The notes: generated by a model from the letters alone, not told the origin. 64,000 bases of DNA from an uncultured Lachnospiraceae bacterium (GCA_949287925.1 CASEIR010000059.1:23745-87744); one strand, 5' to 3'. Numbered from the stretch's first letter, positions 11,860 to 20,665 are shown. Made by a program: numbers and translations.

Positions 11860-11897
11860 AGATGCCGAGCATAGCTGCAGTGAAGAAAGGATTGATT

Positions 11898-12782
11898 ATG
11901 ACTTATGATCAGTTTATTTTTGCTGTACAGAAGAAAATAAGTGAAAGTGTGGGAGAAGACGTTATTGTATCCGATTATGAAGCTATGAAGAATAATGGAA
12001 CTATACGCCGGGGACTTTCATTTATACGTGAAGAGATAAATATTTCCCCGGCTGTTTTCCTGGAGGAATACTACCGGCAGTTCTGTGAAGGAATTCCTCT
12101 GGAAACGGTAGCACAAGAAATTCTGGCGCTGTACAGAGCGGTGGAACTCCATCGTCCGTTTGATGAAAATCTTGTCAAAGGATACGAAGAAATACAGGAC
12201 AGAATCATTTACAGGCTGGTAAATCGGGATTCTAATACCGGTATGCTGGAAGTGACTCCGCATCGGGAGGTGCTGGATCTGGCAGTTATATACCTTGTTT
12301 TGGTAGATGTAAATGCCTATGGAACGGCCACGATGCTGATCCGGCAGGAACATCAGGCACTATGGGGAATTACGGAAGAGGAGCTTTATAGAAGGGCAAG
12401 AGAAAATACGCCAAAGCTTTTGAAAAAAGAGTTTCGGGAGATGGGAGCTTTGCTGGAAGAGATGACAGGAATCTCTAGTGAACCTGCGGAGGGCGGTCTC
12501 TATGTTCTGACAAATCACATCCGGAGCAGTGGGGCGGGGGTGATTCTCTACGACGGGTGTCTCCAACAGATCGGATGTCAGCTTGGCGGGAATTATTATG
12601 CGTTGCCAAGCAGTGTTCATGAATGGATTATCGTTCCTCAGGAAAATGCTCCGGATGAAAAGGAATTGTCGGCTATGGTGAAGGAGATCAATGAAACCCA
12701 GGTAGAGCCGGAGGAAATTCTGGCAGATCATGCTTATTTTTTTGACAGAGAGAAGAATTGTCTGTCATTTTATGAGGATTAG
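11898..12782 (+). CDS. DUF5688-like protein of unknown function
   Basis: The 294-residue soluble protein resembles a family common in Lachnospiraceae that I recall as DUF5688. It has no signal peptide or membrane segment. The N-terminal part (residues 1-80) is rich in helices around MTYDQFIFAVQKKI. The C-terminal part carries TNHIRSSGAGVILYDG and YALPSSVHEWIIVP. The start at 11898 follows AAAGGA; an earlier in-frame ATG at 11802 would add 32 residues but lies in a hairpin. Proteins of this type often occur in many copies per genome. The function is unknown. Confidence 0.8.
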   Translation: MTYDQFIFAVQKKISESVGEDVIVSDYEAMKNNGTIRRGLSFIREEINISPAVFLEEYYRQFCEGIPLETVAQEILALYRAVELHRPFDENLVKGYEEIQDRIIYRLVNRDSNTGMLEVTPHREVLDLAVIYLVLVDVNAYGTATMLIRQEHQALWGITEEELYRRARENTPKLLKKEFREMGALLEEMTGISSEPAEGGLYVLTNHIRSSGAGVILYDGCLQQIGCQLGGNYYALPSSVHEWIIVPQENAPDEKELSAMVKEINETQVEPEEILADHAYFFDREKNCLSFYED

Positions 12783-12809
12783 AGACTGAAAAACCTGCCG
12801 GCAGAAAAA

Positions 12810-12853
12810 AAGTAAAGGAAATGTGAGATTTGTCGAAATCATTTCCTTTACTT
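12810..12853. terminator. Long hairpin after the DUF5688-like gene
   Basis: AAGTAAAGGAAATG (12810-12823) is exactly complementary to CATTTCCTTTACTT (12840-12853). An inner GATTT/AAATC pair forms above it. It has A residues before and T residues after, so it could work in both directions. Confidence 0.75.
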
Positions 12854-12908
12854 TATGAGATAAATGTGTTAAGATAACTAAGGTCAATTTCATACCGTTA
12901 TAAAATAT

Positions 12909-12980
12909 GCACCCGTAGCTCAGGGGATAGAGCACCGCCCTCCGGAGGCGGGAGCGGCGGTTCGAATCCGCCCGGGTGTG
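12909..12980 (+). tRNA. tRNA-Arg (anticodon CCG)
   Basis: The acceptor stem GCACCCG/CGGGTGT has one G-U pair. The D arm is GCTC...GAGC. The anticodon stem CCGCC/GGCGG holds the loop CTCCGGA, giving anticodon CCG, which reads CGG. The T arm is GGCGG-TTCGAAT-CCGCC. The discriminator is G. CCA is not encoded, so it must be added by CCA transferase. A T run follows. Confidence 0.96.
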
Positions 12981-13015
12981 TACTTTTTTTAGGTGCAGAG
13001 TGTGGAGGGAAGCTT

Positions 13016-13636
13016 ATGGAAGGCAGAACGAAATGCTCTTTTTCACAAAATAGACGGCTGGTTGCGGTAATGACCGTATTTGTGCTGGTGTTTTGTGTGG
13101 GGGCAGCCGGGTATATGCTGACAGATAAGAAGATCCAGAATGCACAAGAGACAAGTTCTTCCGGACAGAGGAAAGTGAATCCGGGCTGTGAAAGTATGGA
13201 GGAGAATCCACTGCGGCTGGAAGAAGATCCGGATATTACCGGAGCGGTTGAAGAGTACTATCAGATGCTGGCAGATCATACAAGTTTTGTGGAAGGTTAT
13301 GAACATCTTCAGGTTTACACGAAACTTGGGAAGTACGAAGATACCCGTATTGCGTTTGTCAGTTACGGGATGAAAATTAAAGATATCTACACAGAAGTAC
13401 CTGGGCTTGTGACGCTCTATTTGTATCGGGATGAGAGCGGAGCCTGGAAAGTGGAACCGGAAGCAGAATCAGAAGAACTGCAGAAGTATATTGAGATCAT
13501 TGCTTTGCATGAAGACGTGCAGTCATTATTAGTTCAGACTCAGACTGCTTATCAGGAGGCGGTTCAGTCTGACGCGCTTTTGCAGGAAGCACTGACAGAT
13601 CTGAAGAATGCATATGAGGATTCTACGGGAAGCTGA
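13016..13636 (+). CDS. Membrane-anchored extracytoplasmic protein of unknown function
   Basis: The 206-residue protein has a basic N-terminus and one hydrophobic helix at about residues 14-36 (signal anchor). A low-complexity linker (TSSSGQRK) and an acidic domain at about 65-205 follow. The domain contains a beta-strand pattern (TRIAFVSYGMKIKDIY, LVTLYLYRDESGAWKV) that recalls small NTF2- or cystatin-like folds; this is a loose impression. GGAGGGAAG precedes the ATG. It follows the tRNA and has its own terminator. I do not recognise a named family. Confidence 0.72.
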   Translation: MEGRTKCSFSQNRRLVAVMTVFVLVFCVGAAGYMLTDKKIQNAQETSSSGQRKVNPGCESMEENPLRLEEDPDITGAVEEYYQMLADHTSFVEGYEHLQVYTKLGKYEDTRIAFVSYGMKIKDIYTEVPGLVTLYLYRDESGAWKVEPEAESEELQKYIEIIALHEDVQSLLVQTQTAYQEAVQSDALLQEALTDLKNAYEDSTGS

Positions 13637-13650
13637 AGATAAGATTCTAA

Positions 13651-13688
13651 AGGGTCAGCCATTATAATAGAAGGCTGGCTCTTTTTTT
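13651..13688 (+). terminator. Intrinsic terminator
   Basis: AGGGTCAGCC and GGCTGGCTCT pair with two G-U pairs, followed by seven T. Confidence 0.85.
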
Positions 13689-13766
13689 GTACCGGGAGCC
13701 GATATCCGGAATTTTCTGGAATCTGGACGTACGGCAGATAGTTATTTGATAAAGGGGAAACAGGTT

Positions 13767-14465
13767 ATGAAGGAATACAGAAGAGCATTTCGAAAAGCAT
13801 TTCCATATACGATACCGGTTCTGACCGGGTACCTGTTCATTGGAATTGCATTTGGAGTTATGTTTGCGGAGAAAGGATATTCGTTTTTGTGGGCGATGCT
13901 GATGAGTATTATGGTCTATGCAGGTTCAGGCCAGTATTTGGCAGTGAATTTTTTTGTGCCGGGTGTGTCTTTCCTGCATGTGATTTTTATGACTCTTATG
14001 GTAAATGTCCGGCACATTTTTTACGGCATATCGTTGCTGGAGAAGTTTCATCAGATGGGAAAAAAAAGATGGTATATGATATTTGGCCTGACTGATGAGA
14101 CTTATTCACTGTTGTGTACTACTAAAATTCCAGAAGATGTGGAAGAGGAAAAGTTTCTGTTTGCAATCTCCATCATGAATCAGTCATATTGGGTGATTGG
14201 CTCTGCTATCGGCGGGCTTGCCGGAACCTTGATTCCCTTTAACTCAGAGGGAATTGATTTTGCTATGACGGCGTTGTTTGTAGTGATTTTTGTGGAACAG
14301 TGGATGGATGTGAGAAACCGGATTCCGGAAATGATCGGAGTGGCATCTGCGGTAATCTGCCTGCAGATTTTCGGAGCCGATGGATTTGTACTTCCGTCTA
14401 TGCTGCTGATCATATTTGTACTGTTTCTTGGCAGGACCAGATTGGAAAGGCGGGTGAATGCATGA
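13767..14465 (+). CDS. azlC: AzlC-family amino acid exporter, large subunit
   Basis: AzlC with AzlD exports branched-chain or related amino acids; the prototype gives azaleucine resistance in Bacillus. The 232-residue protein has about six membrane helices. It carries family motifs such as GYLFIGIAFGVMFAEKGYS, YAGSGQY near residue 52 and NVRHIFYG near 82. ATG 13767 follows AAAGGGG. Its stop overlaps the azlD start in an ATGA junction, which points to coupled translation. No Lrp-type regulator is adjacent. Confidence 0.94.
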   Translation: MKEYRRAFRKAFPYTIPVLTGYLFIGIAFGVMFAEKGYSFLWAMLMSIMVYAGSGQYLAVNFFVPGVSFLHVIFMTLMVNVRHIFYGISLLEKFHQMGKKRWYMIFGLTDETYSLLCTTKIPEDVEEEKFLFAISIMNQSYWVIGSAIGGLAGTLIPFNSEGIDFAMTALFVVIFVEQWMDVRNRIPEMIGVASAVICLQIFGADGFVLPSMLLIIFVLFLGRTRLERRVNA

Positions 14466-14800
14466 TGCCATTGGATAGACTGACATCTTTTCTGATTATA
14501 CTTACGGTGGCTGTTTCCACGTTTGCCACTCGTGTGGTTCCATTTCTGATCTTCCCGAAAGGAAAAGAAATTCCGCCGGTGATCCGGTATCTTGGAAAGG
14601 TGCTGACGCCAGCTGTGATCGGGATGCTGGTAATCTATTGCCTGAGAAGTACGCCGGTGATTCAGGCGCCTCATGGTATACCAGAGGCAATCGCAGTAGC
14701 CGTTACGGCCCTCCTGCATGTGTGGAAACGCAACAATCTGTTAAGTATCGGGGCAGGAACTGTATTGTACATGGTGCTGATACAGGTAGTATTTGCATAG
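14462..14800 (+). CDS. azlD: AzlD-family amino acid exporter, small subunit
   Basis: The 112-residue protein has four hydrophobic helices and the AzlD signature TFATRVVPFLIF near residue 20. It should form the exporter with AzlC. Translation probably starts at ATG 14462, overlapping the azlC stop; ATG 14465 is the alternative. It ends just before a 40-bp palindrome that separates it from a convergent ABC operon. Confidence 0.93.
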   Translation: MMPLDRLTSFLIILTVAVSTFATRVVPFLIFPKGKEIPPVIRYLGKVLTPAVIGMLVIYCLRSTPVIQAPHGIPEAIAVAVTALLHVWKRNNLLSIGAGTVLYMVLIQVVFA

Positions 14801-14840
14801 TTAGGGGACGGGGAATTTTCGAAAATTGCCCGTCCCCTAA
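14801..14840. repeat. 40-bp palindromic repeat, copy 1
   Basis: TTAGGGGACGGGGAATTTTC is followed directly by its reverse complement with a single mismatch and no loop. A second copy with the same core lies at 28839-28880. It sits between two convergent genes. It lacks a T tail, so it is not an ordinary terminator and resembles a REP-type element. Confidence 0.8.
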
Positions 14841-14841
14841 C

Positions 14842-15660
14842 TTAGTTCAGATCCAGTTTTCGTTTCATCAGCAGATAGGTGATGACATACAGGAGTATAG
14901 AAAATGTAATTGAGAGCAGAACGCTGAGCCTGGTTACTTCACCCAGATATCCCCAGAGATTAAAGGTGAGAATATCGTTCGATGGATCTGCGGTGATCAG
15001 AGGGCCGAAGCGAAGTTCTGCAATCGAAAGGACTGCAAAGGATAAGATGGAAATGATTGTGGTCAGCCCGAAATAGCAGGCAACGGCTCCGACTACCCGG
15101 TGGGAAGAGAACAGCTGTCCCAGTGCGATGGATGCGTAGTAAGTGATAACATTGCAGATACAGCCGATCAGGCACAGTCCCAGAAATATCAGAATCATTT
15201 TCGCAAAGGTAACATCCGGTGACAGATCCAGAGCCTTATAGATATCTGCTTTATTTTCAATAATCACATCTTTCAGATCGCGGGTGACGATACCGATATA
15301 CAGCGCAAGACCGACCAGGAAGCAGTCCAGAAATGACCAGATGAATCCGGATATGGTCTTTGCCAGCAGATGTTGTCCGGTCGTCACCGGAAGTATCTGG
15401 GTCAGGTATCCTTCGTCGGAAAACAGATTCCGGTAGAACCGGACTGCGATCACGATGGAGGTGGCAAAAGTGACGCCGATGATCATGATCGTGTACACGA
15501 TAAAAGTCAGTCCGAACAGAATATTGGCGGCGTCGGAATCAAAGGAAATGTTGCTGAGCAAAAGTCTCAGAGGGACTGCCAAGATCAGCATGAAAGCATG
15601 GATCAGAACCAGAATGCGGCTCATGGACAGTAAATCATATTTTATCAGTTTGCCTAGCAT
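14842..15660 (-). CDS. ABC transporter permease (GntR-linked)
   Basis: The 272-residue integral membrane protein has about six helices. The N-terminus MLGKLIKYDLLSMSR is typical of ABC-2 type permeases. A periplasm-side loop lies near 130-150. Its start overlaps the upstream ATPase gene by 7 bp, with GGGAGG inside that gene. With the ATPase and GntR regulator it forms a three-gene operon of YtrA/BcrA type. Such systems often answer cell-envelope stress or peptide antibiotics; the substrate is not visible. Confidence 0.88.
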   Translation of the reverse strand: MLGKLIKYDLLSMSRILVLIHAFMLILAVPLRLLLSNISFDSDAANILFGLTFIVYTIMIIGVTFATSIVIAVRFYRNLFSDEGYLTQILPVTTGQHLLAKTISGFIWSFLDCFLVGLALYIGIVTRDLKDVIIENKADIYKALDLSPDVTFAKMILIFLGLCLIGCICNVITYYASIALGQLFSSHRVVGAVACYFGLTTIISILSFAVLSIAELRFGPLITADPSNDILTFNLWGYLGEVTRLSVLLSITFSILLYVITYLLMKRKLDLN

Positions 15661-16355
15661 CGAAACACCTCCCGGAATAAAATATCAACAGATTTTCCCT
15701 GTTCCATCCGGATCTCATCAACCGTAGAATTCAGAGCCAGCTGTCCTTGTTTCAGGAAAATCACCCGGTCTAAAATGTTTTCAATTTCCTGAATCAGATG
15801 GGTGGACAAAAGGATGGTGGCATCTTCGCTGTAATTGCCAAGGATAGTCCGCAGAATGTAGTCTCTGGCAGCCGGATCGACACCGCCGATGGGTTCATCC
15901 AGAATGTAGAGCTGAGCGTCCCGGCTCATAACCAGAATGAGCTGGACTTTCTCTTTGGTTCCCTTGGACAGAGTACGAAGCCTTGCGTTGGAACGGATTT
16001 CCAGATCATCCAGCATCTGATAGGCCCGTTCTGTAATAAAATTCTCGTAAAAATCTGCAAAATAAGAAATGATATCCTTTACCTTCATGGAATCATCCAG
16101 ATAGGTGCGTTCCGGCAGATAAGATACCAGTTTCTTGGTTTCTGTTCCAGGCGCCTTTCCGTCTACCAGTATCTCTCCCTGGGTAGGTACCAGAAGATCA
16201 TTGATCAACTTAATAAATGTTGTTTTTCCGCTGCCGTTTGGTCCCAGCAGTCCTACAATCTGTCCGCGGTCCAGCGTGAGCGACAGATCGTTCAGCGCAT
16301 AGGCGCTGCCGCCGTATCTTTTAGAAAGGCCCCGGCATTCTAAGATTGGATTCAT
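15654..16355 (-). CDS. ABC transporter ATP-binding protein (GntR-linked)
   Basis: The 233-residue ATPase drives the adjacent permease. Walker A is GPNGSGKTT near residue 39 and Walker B is LYILDEPIGG. The signature loop is degenerate, reading LSKGTKEK instead of LSGGQ, as is common in this subfamily. The H-loop is STHL. The start overlaps the GntR gene by 35 bp and has AAGGGGG upstream, so the genes are translationally linked. Confidence 0.93.
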   Translation of the reverse strand: MNPILECRGLSKRYGGSAYALNDLSLTLDRGQIVGLLGPNGSGKTTFIKLINDLLVPTQGEILVDGKAPGTETKKLVSYLPERTYLDDSMKVKDIISYFADFYENFITERAYQMLDDLEIRSNARLRTLSKGTKEKVQLILVMSRDAQLYILDEPIGGVDPAARDYILRTILGNYSEDATILLSTHLIQEIENILDRVIFLKQGQLALNSTVDEIRMEQGKSVDILFREVFRC

Positions 16356-16725
16356 ATTTTTTTGCCCCCTTCAATGCTTCCTGAATCTTCTCAAGTGTCT
16401 CGTCTTCCTGAAATCCAAGCTGTTTCATTTTTTCTATGAATTCCTGTATGTGCCTGGAAGCAAGTTCATCTTTCAGTTTCTTTAACATGGTTTCATCCTC
16501 CGTGATAAAACGTCCGCTGGTTCGGCGGGAATAGACAAGTCCGTTCCGTTCCAGCTCAGATAGTGCCTTTTGCATCGTATTCGGATTGACGGCGGCCTCC
16601 AGAGCCAGATCCCTGACCGAGGGAAGTTTGTCGCCGGAGTGATAAACGCCGGAAACGATGTCCTGTTGTATCCGCTCCATCAATTGCAGATATATGGGGC
16701 GGTCATTATCCAGGTCCCATGGCAT
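16321..16725 (-). CDS. GntR-family repressor, YtrA subfamily
   Basis: The 134-residue protein has an N-terminal winged helix (PIYLQLMERIQQDIVSG, SGDKLPSVRDLALEAAVNPN) and a short helical C-terminal domain in place of a large ligand domain, as in YtrA regulators. It heads the ABC operon and probably represses it through the palindrome at 16757-16778. I use ATG 16725, eight bases after GAGG, rather than GTG 16734, which lies within that site. The same operator at 63514-63535 suggests a second target. Confidence 0.92.
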   Translation of the reverse strand: MPWDLDNDRPIYLQLMERIQQDIVSGVYHSGDKLPSVRDLALEAAVNPNTMQKALSELERNGLVYSRRTSGRFITEDETMLKKLKDELASRHIQEFIEKMKQLGFQEDETLEKIQEALKGAKKYESNLRMPGPF

Positions 16726-16756
16726 ATGTTTCACCTCGCTTTTGTAATAAGGTTGA

Positions 16757-16778
16757 TTGTATTATCTATATAATACAA
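16757..16778. promoter_or_regulatory. Palindromic operator of the GntR/ABC operon
   Basis: TTGTATTA, six bases, TAATACAA; the palindrome extends one base further inward on each side. It lies just after the -10 region of the minus-strand promoter. It is identical in half-sites and spacing to 63514-63535. Confidence 0.85.
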
Positions 16779-16803
16779 TAATACGAGAACACAGGAATGT
16801 CAA
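16776..16803 (-). promoter_or_regulatory. Promoter of the GntR/ABC operon
   Basis: On the minus strand TTGACA (16803-16798) is followed after 17 bases by TATTGT, which touches the operator. Confidence 0.6.
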
Positions 16804-16818
16804 GGGGGAAGTAAATGT

Positions 16819-17463
16819 TTACTTCTTTATAAACTTATCTTTGCTCTGCCGGCAGACCGGACAGGTGTAGTCGTCCGGCAGTTCTTCGAAAGGTGTTTCT
16901 CCGTCATAAACATATCCGCAGATACTGCAGACCCATTTGGATCCGGAGTCATCGGAAATAGTATCTTCCGGAATATAGGTAGGCGCGTTCTTCGGACTCT
17001 TGCCTTTGATTACGTTATGATAATAAGCATAAGTCATAGCCGGAGCAGAATCCAGGATGTCACCGTCGATCACCTCGCCTAGAAACACGGTATGGGTGGA
17101 AGTTTCCATCCGGTCGATCACACGGCAGACGATATAGCCGCAGGAATCATCGATCACAGGAAGCCCCGATTTCATAGTAAATGCGACACCGTCAAATTTA
17201 TTCACATTGCGTCCGGATTGAAAACCAAAACGGCCGATCAGCGAGGAATCCGATTCTTCGGAAAGAATAGATACGGCAAAAAGTCCGCTTTTATCAATGC
17301 AAGAATTGGTAAAATTGTCGTGGTTCATACTGAGAGCGACTGTGGCAGGAGAAGAAGTGATCTGCATAACGCTGTTTGCAATACAGCCAGTGCAGCGGCC
17401 TTCGTCCAGTGAGGAAATGACATAGACGCCGTAAGATAAGTTGCGGAATACATTTTTGTTCAT
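16819..17463 (-). CDS. Flavin reductase-rubredoxin fusion (high-molecular-weight rubredoxin type)
   Basis: The 214-residue protein joins an FMN-binding flavin reductase domain (residues 1-155) to a rubredoxin domain at the end. The rubredoxin iron ligands are Cys179, Cys182, Cys201 and Cys204 in two CxxCG/CPxC loops. In Moorella and other anaerobes such proteins pass electrons from NAD(P)H to flavodiiron proteins that reduce O2 or NO. No flavodiiron gene is adjacent. AGGAGG lies before the ATG. It is monocistronic, with a promoter just upstream. Confidence 0.93.
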   Translation of the reverse strand: MNKNVFRNLSYGVYVISSLDEGRCTGCIANSVMQITSSPATVALSMNHDNFTNSCIDKSGLFAVSILSEESDSSLIGRFGFQSGRNVNKFDGVAFTMKSGLPVIDDSCGYIVCRVIDRMETSTHTVFLGEVIDGDILDSAPAMTYAYYHNVIKGKSPKNAPTYIPEDTISDDSGSKWVCSICGYVYDGETPFEELPDDYTCPVCRQSKDKFIKK

Positions 17464-17502
17464 AAAAATACCTCCTATATAATAATAGTAATTGTTATTA
17501 AT

Positions 17503-17531
17503 ATAATACCATGTATTTGCTCCTTTTGCAA
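17503..17531 (-). promoter_or_regulatory. Promoter of the flavin reductase-rubredoxin gene
   Basis: On the minus strand TTGCAA and TATTAT are 17 bases apart. Directly downstream is an imperfect AT-only repeat (TAATAAC/ATTATTA, about 17482-17502) that could bind a metal or peroxide regulator of the Fur family. Confidence 0.5.
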
Positions 17532-17549
17532 GAAGAGATTAAGAACAGG

Positions 17550-17578
17550 TTGTTGATCCTTTGAGCTTGTGATAGAAT
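17550..17578 (+). promoter_or_regulatory. Possible argS promoter
   Basis: TTGTTG and TAGAAT are 17 bases apart, 75 bases before argS. There is no T-box signature in this gap. Confidence 0.4.
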
Positions 17579-17653
17579 AACTAAGGAAATGCCAGGATAA
17601 TTTCTGAAGATTTCAGTAATGAATATAGATTTAGAATTAGGAGGATTTAACGC

Positions 17654-19420
17654 ATGAAAAAGTTGATTGACCGGATCGGTGATGTACTGGCTGAAGGATT
17701 TGAACAGGCGGGATATGACCGCGCCTATGGGAAGGTGACTATTTCTAACCGGCCGGATCTCTGTGAATATCAGTGTAATGGCGCGATGGCCGGGGCGAAG
17801 ATTTACCGGAAGGCGCCGATCATGATCGCGGGAGATGTGGTTGAGAAAATCCGGGATCAGGAATGTTTTGAAGAGGTGACAGCCGTGAATCCAGGGTTTA
17901 TTAATCTGAAACTGGACCGGGAATATGTGGCAGAGTATTTAAGACAGATGGCGCTGTCGGATAAAATGGGATTAGAAGAGTCTGGAGATCCTAAGAAGAT
18001 TGTGATCGACTACGGTGGACCGAATGTGGCAAAACCGCTTCATGTGGGACATCTGCGTTCCGCGATCATTGGAGAGAGCATCAAGCGGATTGCAAGAAAG
18101 ATGGGTCATGAAGTGCTGGGGGATATTCATCTGGGTGACTGGGGATATCAGATGGGACTGATTATTACGGAACTGAAGGCCCGCAAGCCAGAGCTTCCGT
18201 ATTTTCAGGAGGATTATGAAGGAGAATATCCGGAAGAAGCTTCATTTACTATTTCGGAACTGGAAGAGATCTATCCGACTGCCAGCTTGAAGGCCAAAGA
18301 AGATGAGGCGTACCGGGAAGAGGCGCTGCATGCGACGTATCTGCTGCAGAACGGACATCGGGGATATACGGCGGTATGGAATCATATTATGCATGTTTCC
18401 GTAACAGATCTGAAAAAGAATTATGCGAATCTGAATGTGGAATTTGATCTCTGGAAGGGAGAATCGGATGCACAGGCGGATATTCCGGATATGATTGAAA
18501 GGCTGAAAGCGGAAGGATACGCACATATGGATGAGGGCGCCCTGGTGATCGATGTACAGGAGGAGACAGATACCAAGGAAGTTCCGCCCTGTATGATTCA
18601 GAAGTCGGACGGAGCGTCCTTGTACGGCACAACAGATCTGGCAACCATGGTACAGAGAATGCGGGATTATTATCCGGATCAGATTATTTATGTGGTGGAT
18701 AAGCGGCAGGAGCTGCATTTTGTTCAGGTATTCCGCTCAGCCAAGAAGACAGGGATTGTACCGTCGGAGACGGAACTGACATTCCTGGGGTTCGGTACGA
18801 TGAACGGAAAGGACGGAAAGCCTTTCAAAACACGTGAAGGCGGAGTTATGCGTCTGGAGAACCTGATTGCAGAGATTGAAGAAGAGATGCTGAAGAAAAT
18901 TATGGAGAACCGGACGGTAGAAGAACAAGAAGCAAAGCAGACGGCTAAGACGGTGGGCCTTGCGGCTATCAAGTATGGCGATCTGTCCAATCAGGCGTCC
19001 AAGGATTATGTGTTTGACGTGGATCGTTTCACATCATTTGAAGGAAACACAGGACCATATATCCTGTATACGATCGTTCGGATCAAGTCTATTCTGAATA
19101 AGTATCAGGCGGAAGGCGGCGTGCCGGAGGAGGCGGTGATTCAGGCTGCTTCCGGAGACAGTGAAAAAGCCTTGATGCTGGAAGTCCTAAAATATAATGA
19201 AGTAATGGAAACTGCTTATGCGGAGCTGGCGCCCCATAAGATCTGCGCCTATGTCTATGATCTGGCCAATGCCTTCAATCGGTTCTACCATGAGACAAAG
19301 ATTCTGGCAGAAGAAGATACAGAGAAAAAGCAAGGTTACATCGCATTGCTGCTGCTGACCCGCAGGGTACTGGAAAGCTGTATTGATGTGCTGGGATTTG
19401 AAGCGCCGGAGAGGATGTAG
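17654..19420 (+). CDS. argS: Arginyl-tRNA synthetase
   Basis: ArgS charges tRNA-Arg with arginine. The 588-residue protein has the N-terminal additional domain (residues 1-100), the class I HIGH motif as HVGH (130-133), a KMSK-like segment KPFKTREGG, and the C-terminal anticodon-binding DALR domain ending APERM. AGGAGG precedes the ATG. alaX follows after 2 bp, so the two form an operon. The only tRNA in the window, tRNA-Arg(CCG), lies 4.7 kb away. Confidence 0.98.
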   Translation: MKKLIDRIGDVLAEGFEQAGYDRAYGKVTISNRPDLCEYQCNGAMAGAKIYRKAPIMIAGDVVEKIRDQECFEEVTAVNPGFINLKLDREYVAEYLRQMALSDKMGLEESGDPKKIVIDYGGPNVAKPLHVGHLRSAIIGESIKRIARKMGHEVLGDIHLGDWGYQMGLIITELKARKPELPYFQEDYEGEYPEEASFTISELEEIYPTASLKAKEDEAYREEALHATYLLQNGHRGYTAVWNHIMHVSVTDLKKNYANLNVEFDLWKGESDAQADIPDMIERLKAEGYAHMDEGALVIDVQEETDTKEVPPCMIQKSDGASLYGTTDLATMVQRMRDYYPDQIIYVVDKRQELHFVQVFRSAKKTGIVPSETELTFLGFGTMNGKDGKPFKTREGGVMRLENLIAEIEEEMLKKIMENRTVEEQEAKQTAKTVGLAAIKYGDLSNQASKDYVFDVDRFTSFEGNTGPYILYTIVRIKSILNKYQAEGGVPEEAVIQAASGDSEKALMLEVLKYNEVMETAYAELAPHKICAYVYDLANAFNRFYHETKILAEEDTEKKQGYIALLLLTRRVLESCIDVLGFEAPERM

Positions 19421-19422
19421 CG

Positions 19423-20574
19423 ATGACGGAAAAATTATTTTATCAGGACAGTCACAAAAGTGAGTTTGATGCAGAAGTCCTGGACTGTGAAAAAACAGAA
19501 GACGGATATGCTGTGATCCTGGACCGTACAGTCTTCTTTCCGGAAGGAGGCGGACAGTATGCGGATCCCGGAACACTCAATGAAGAAGAAGTCCTGGACG
19601 TACAGGAAAAAGACGGTGTCATCCGTCACATGACACGAAGACCCTTGAATGCCGGAACAAAGGTTCATGGCAGGATCAACTGGGAAGAGCGTTTCGAGCG
19701 GATGCAGCAGCATACGGGAGAGCATATTATATCCGGTCTTGTCCATAAAAAATTTGGTTATGATAATGTGGGGTTCCATCTGGGTGCGGATTACTGCACG
19801 ATGGATTTTAACGGACCCATCACGCCTGAACAGCTTCGCGAGATTGAATGGGAGGCGAATAAAGCGGTATTTGAGAATCTGGATATTCAGATTTTGTATC
19901 CCTCCAAAGAAGAGCTGAGGGACCTGGATTATAGAAGTAAGATTGAGATCGAAGGACAGGTGCGGATCGTTCACATACCGGGGTATGACATGTGCGCCTG
20001 CTGCGCGCCGCACCTGAGTAAAACCGGGGAAATCGGCTTAATTAAACTGGTGAATATGGATCATTACAAAGGCGGAGAACGGATCTATATGCTTTGCGGC
20101 TACCGGGCGCTTAGGGATTACCGGATAAAGGAAGAGAATGTAAAGAAGATATCTTCACTGCTGTGCGTGAAGGAGTATGAAGCCGCAGAGGCGGTGGAAC
20201 ATCTGAAGGAAGATCAGAAGCGTTTGAAAGATCAGCTGACATCTGTGCAGCAGAAGATGCTTCGGTACCGGGCATTGGAGATAGAGATTGACGGTCCGGT
20301 GACAGTCGTTTTCGATGAATCACTGACTGGAAATGCACCCAGAGAAATGATGAATCTATTGCTGGATAGAGGGGCTTCTGTTTGCGCGGTGTTTGCGGGA
20401 TCAGATGATAGAGGGTATCGTTATGTGATCGGCAGCAGGACGGAGGATGTCAGACATCTGGGGAAAAGGCTGAATGAGAGATTCTGCGGCCGGGGCGGCG
20501 GGAAACCGGAGATGGTGCAGGGATCCCTTAGCGGTACAGAAGAAGAACTGAGAAAAAGTATGTTGGTATCTTAA
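19423..20574 (+). CDS. Alanyl-tRNA editing protein AlaX, long form with DHHA1 domain
   Basis: AlaX proteins hydrolyse Ser-tRNA(Ala) or Gly-tRNA(Ala) in trans. The 383-residue product has a small N-terminal beta-barrel domain, the editing domain with zinc ligands in QQHTGEH (His97, His101) and CACCAPH, then a coiled segment. The C-terminal DHHA1 domain contains GRGGGKPEMVQGS. This makes it an AlaX-L form, resembling AlaRS without its catalytic core. It starts 2 bp after argS and uses GGAGAGG inside that gene. Confidence 0.93.
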   Translation: MTEKLFYQDSHKSEFDAEVLDCEKTEDGYAVILDRTVFFPEGGGQYADPGTLNEEEVLDVQEKDGVIRHMTRRPLNAGTKVHGRINWEERFERMQQHTGEHIISGLVHKKFGYDNVGFHLGADYCTMDFNGPITPEQLREIEWEANKAVFENLDIQILYPSKEELRDLDYRSKIEIEGQVRIVHIPGYDMCACCAPHLSKTGEIGLIKLVNMDHYKGGERIYMLCGYRALRDYRIKEENVKKISSLLCVKEYEAAEAVEHLKEDQKRLKDQLTSVQQKMLRYRALEIEIDGPVTVVFDESLTGNAPREMMNLLLDRGASVCAVFAGSDDRGYRYVIGSRTEDVRHLGKRLNERFCGRGGGKPEMVQGSLSGTEEELRKSMLVS

Positions 20575-20665
20575 TAGATTTCTCACGATTTTGTCACACT
20601 TTCAACACAATTTGACGATAGACTAACAGACATAAAAGAGAGAACCCATGAAAGGAGATATAGAT

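Noticed and set aside
17464-17653. Possible T-box leader for argS
   Set aside because: The gap is too short. It shows no conserved T-box sequence, specifier loop or terminator/antiterminator pair.
20575-20665. TCACA-type repeats before the HtrA-like gene, compared with CssR sites
   Set aside because: Copies such as TGTCACAC and CAACACAA are too irregular, and no CssRS genes are in view.
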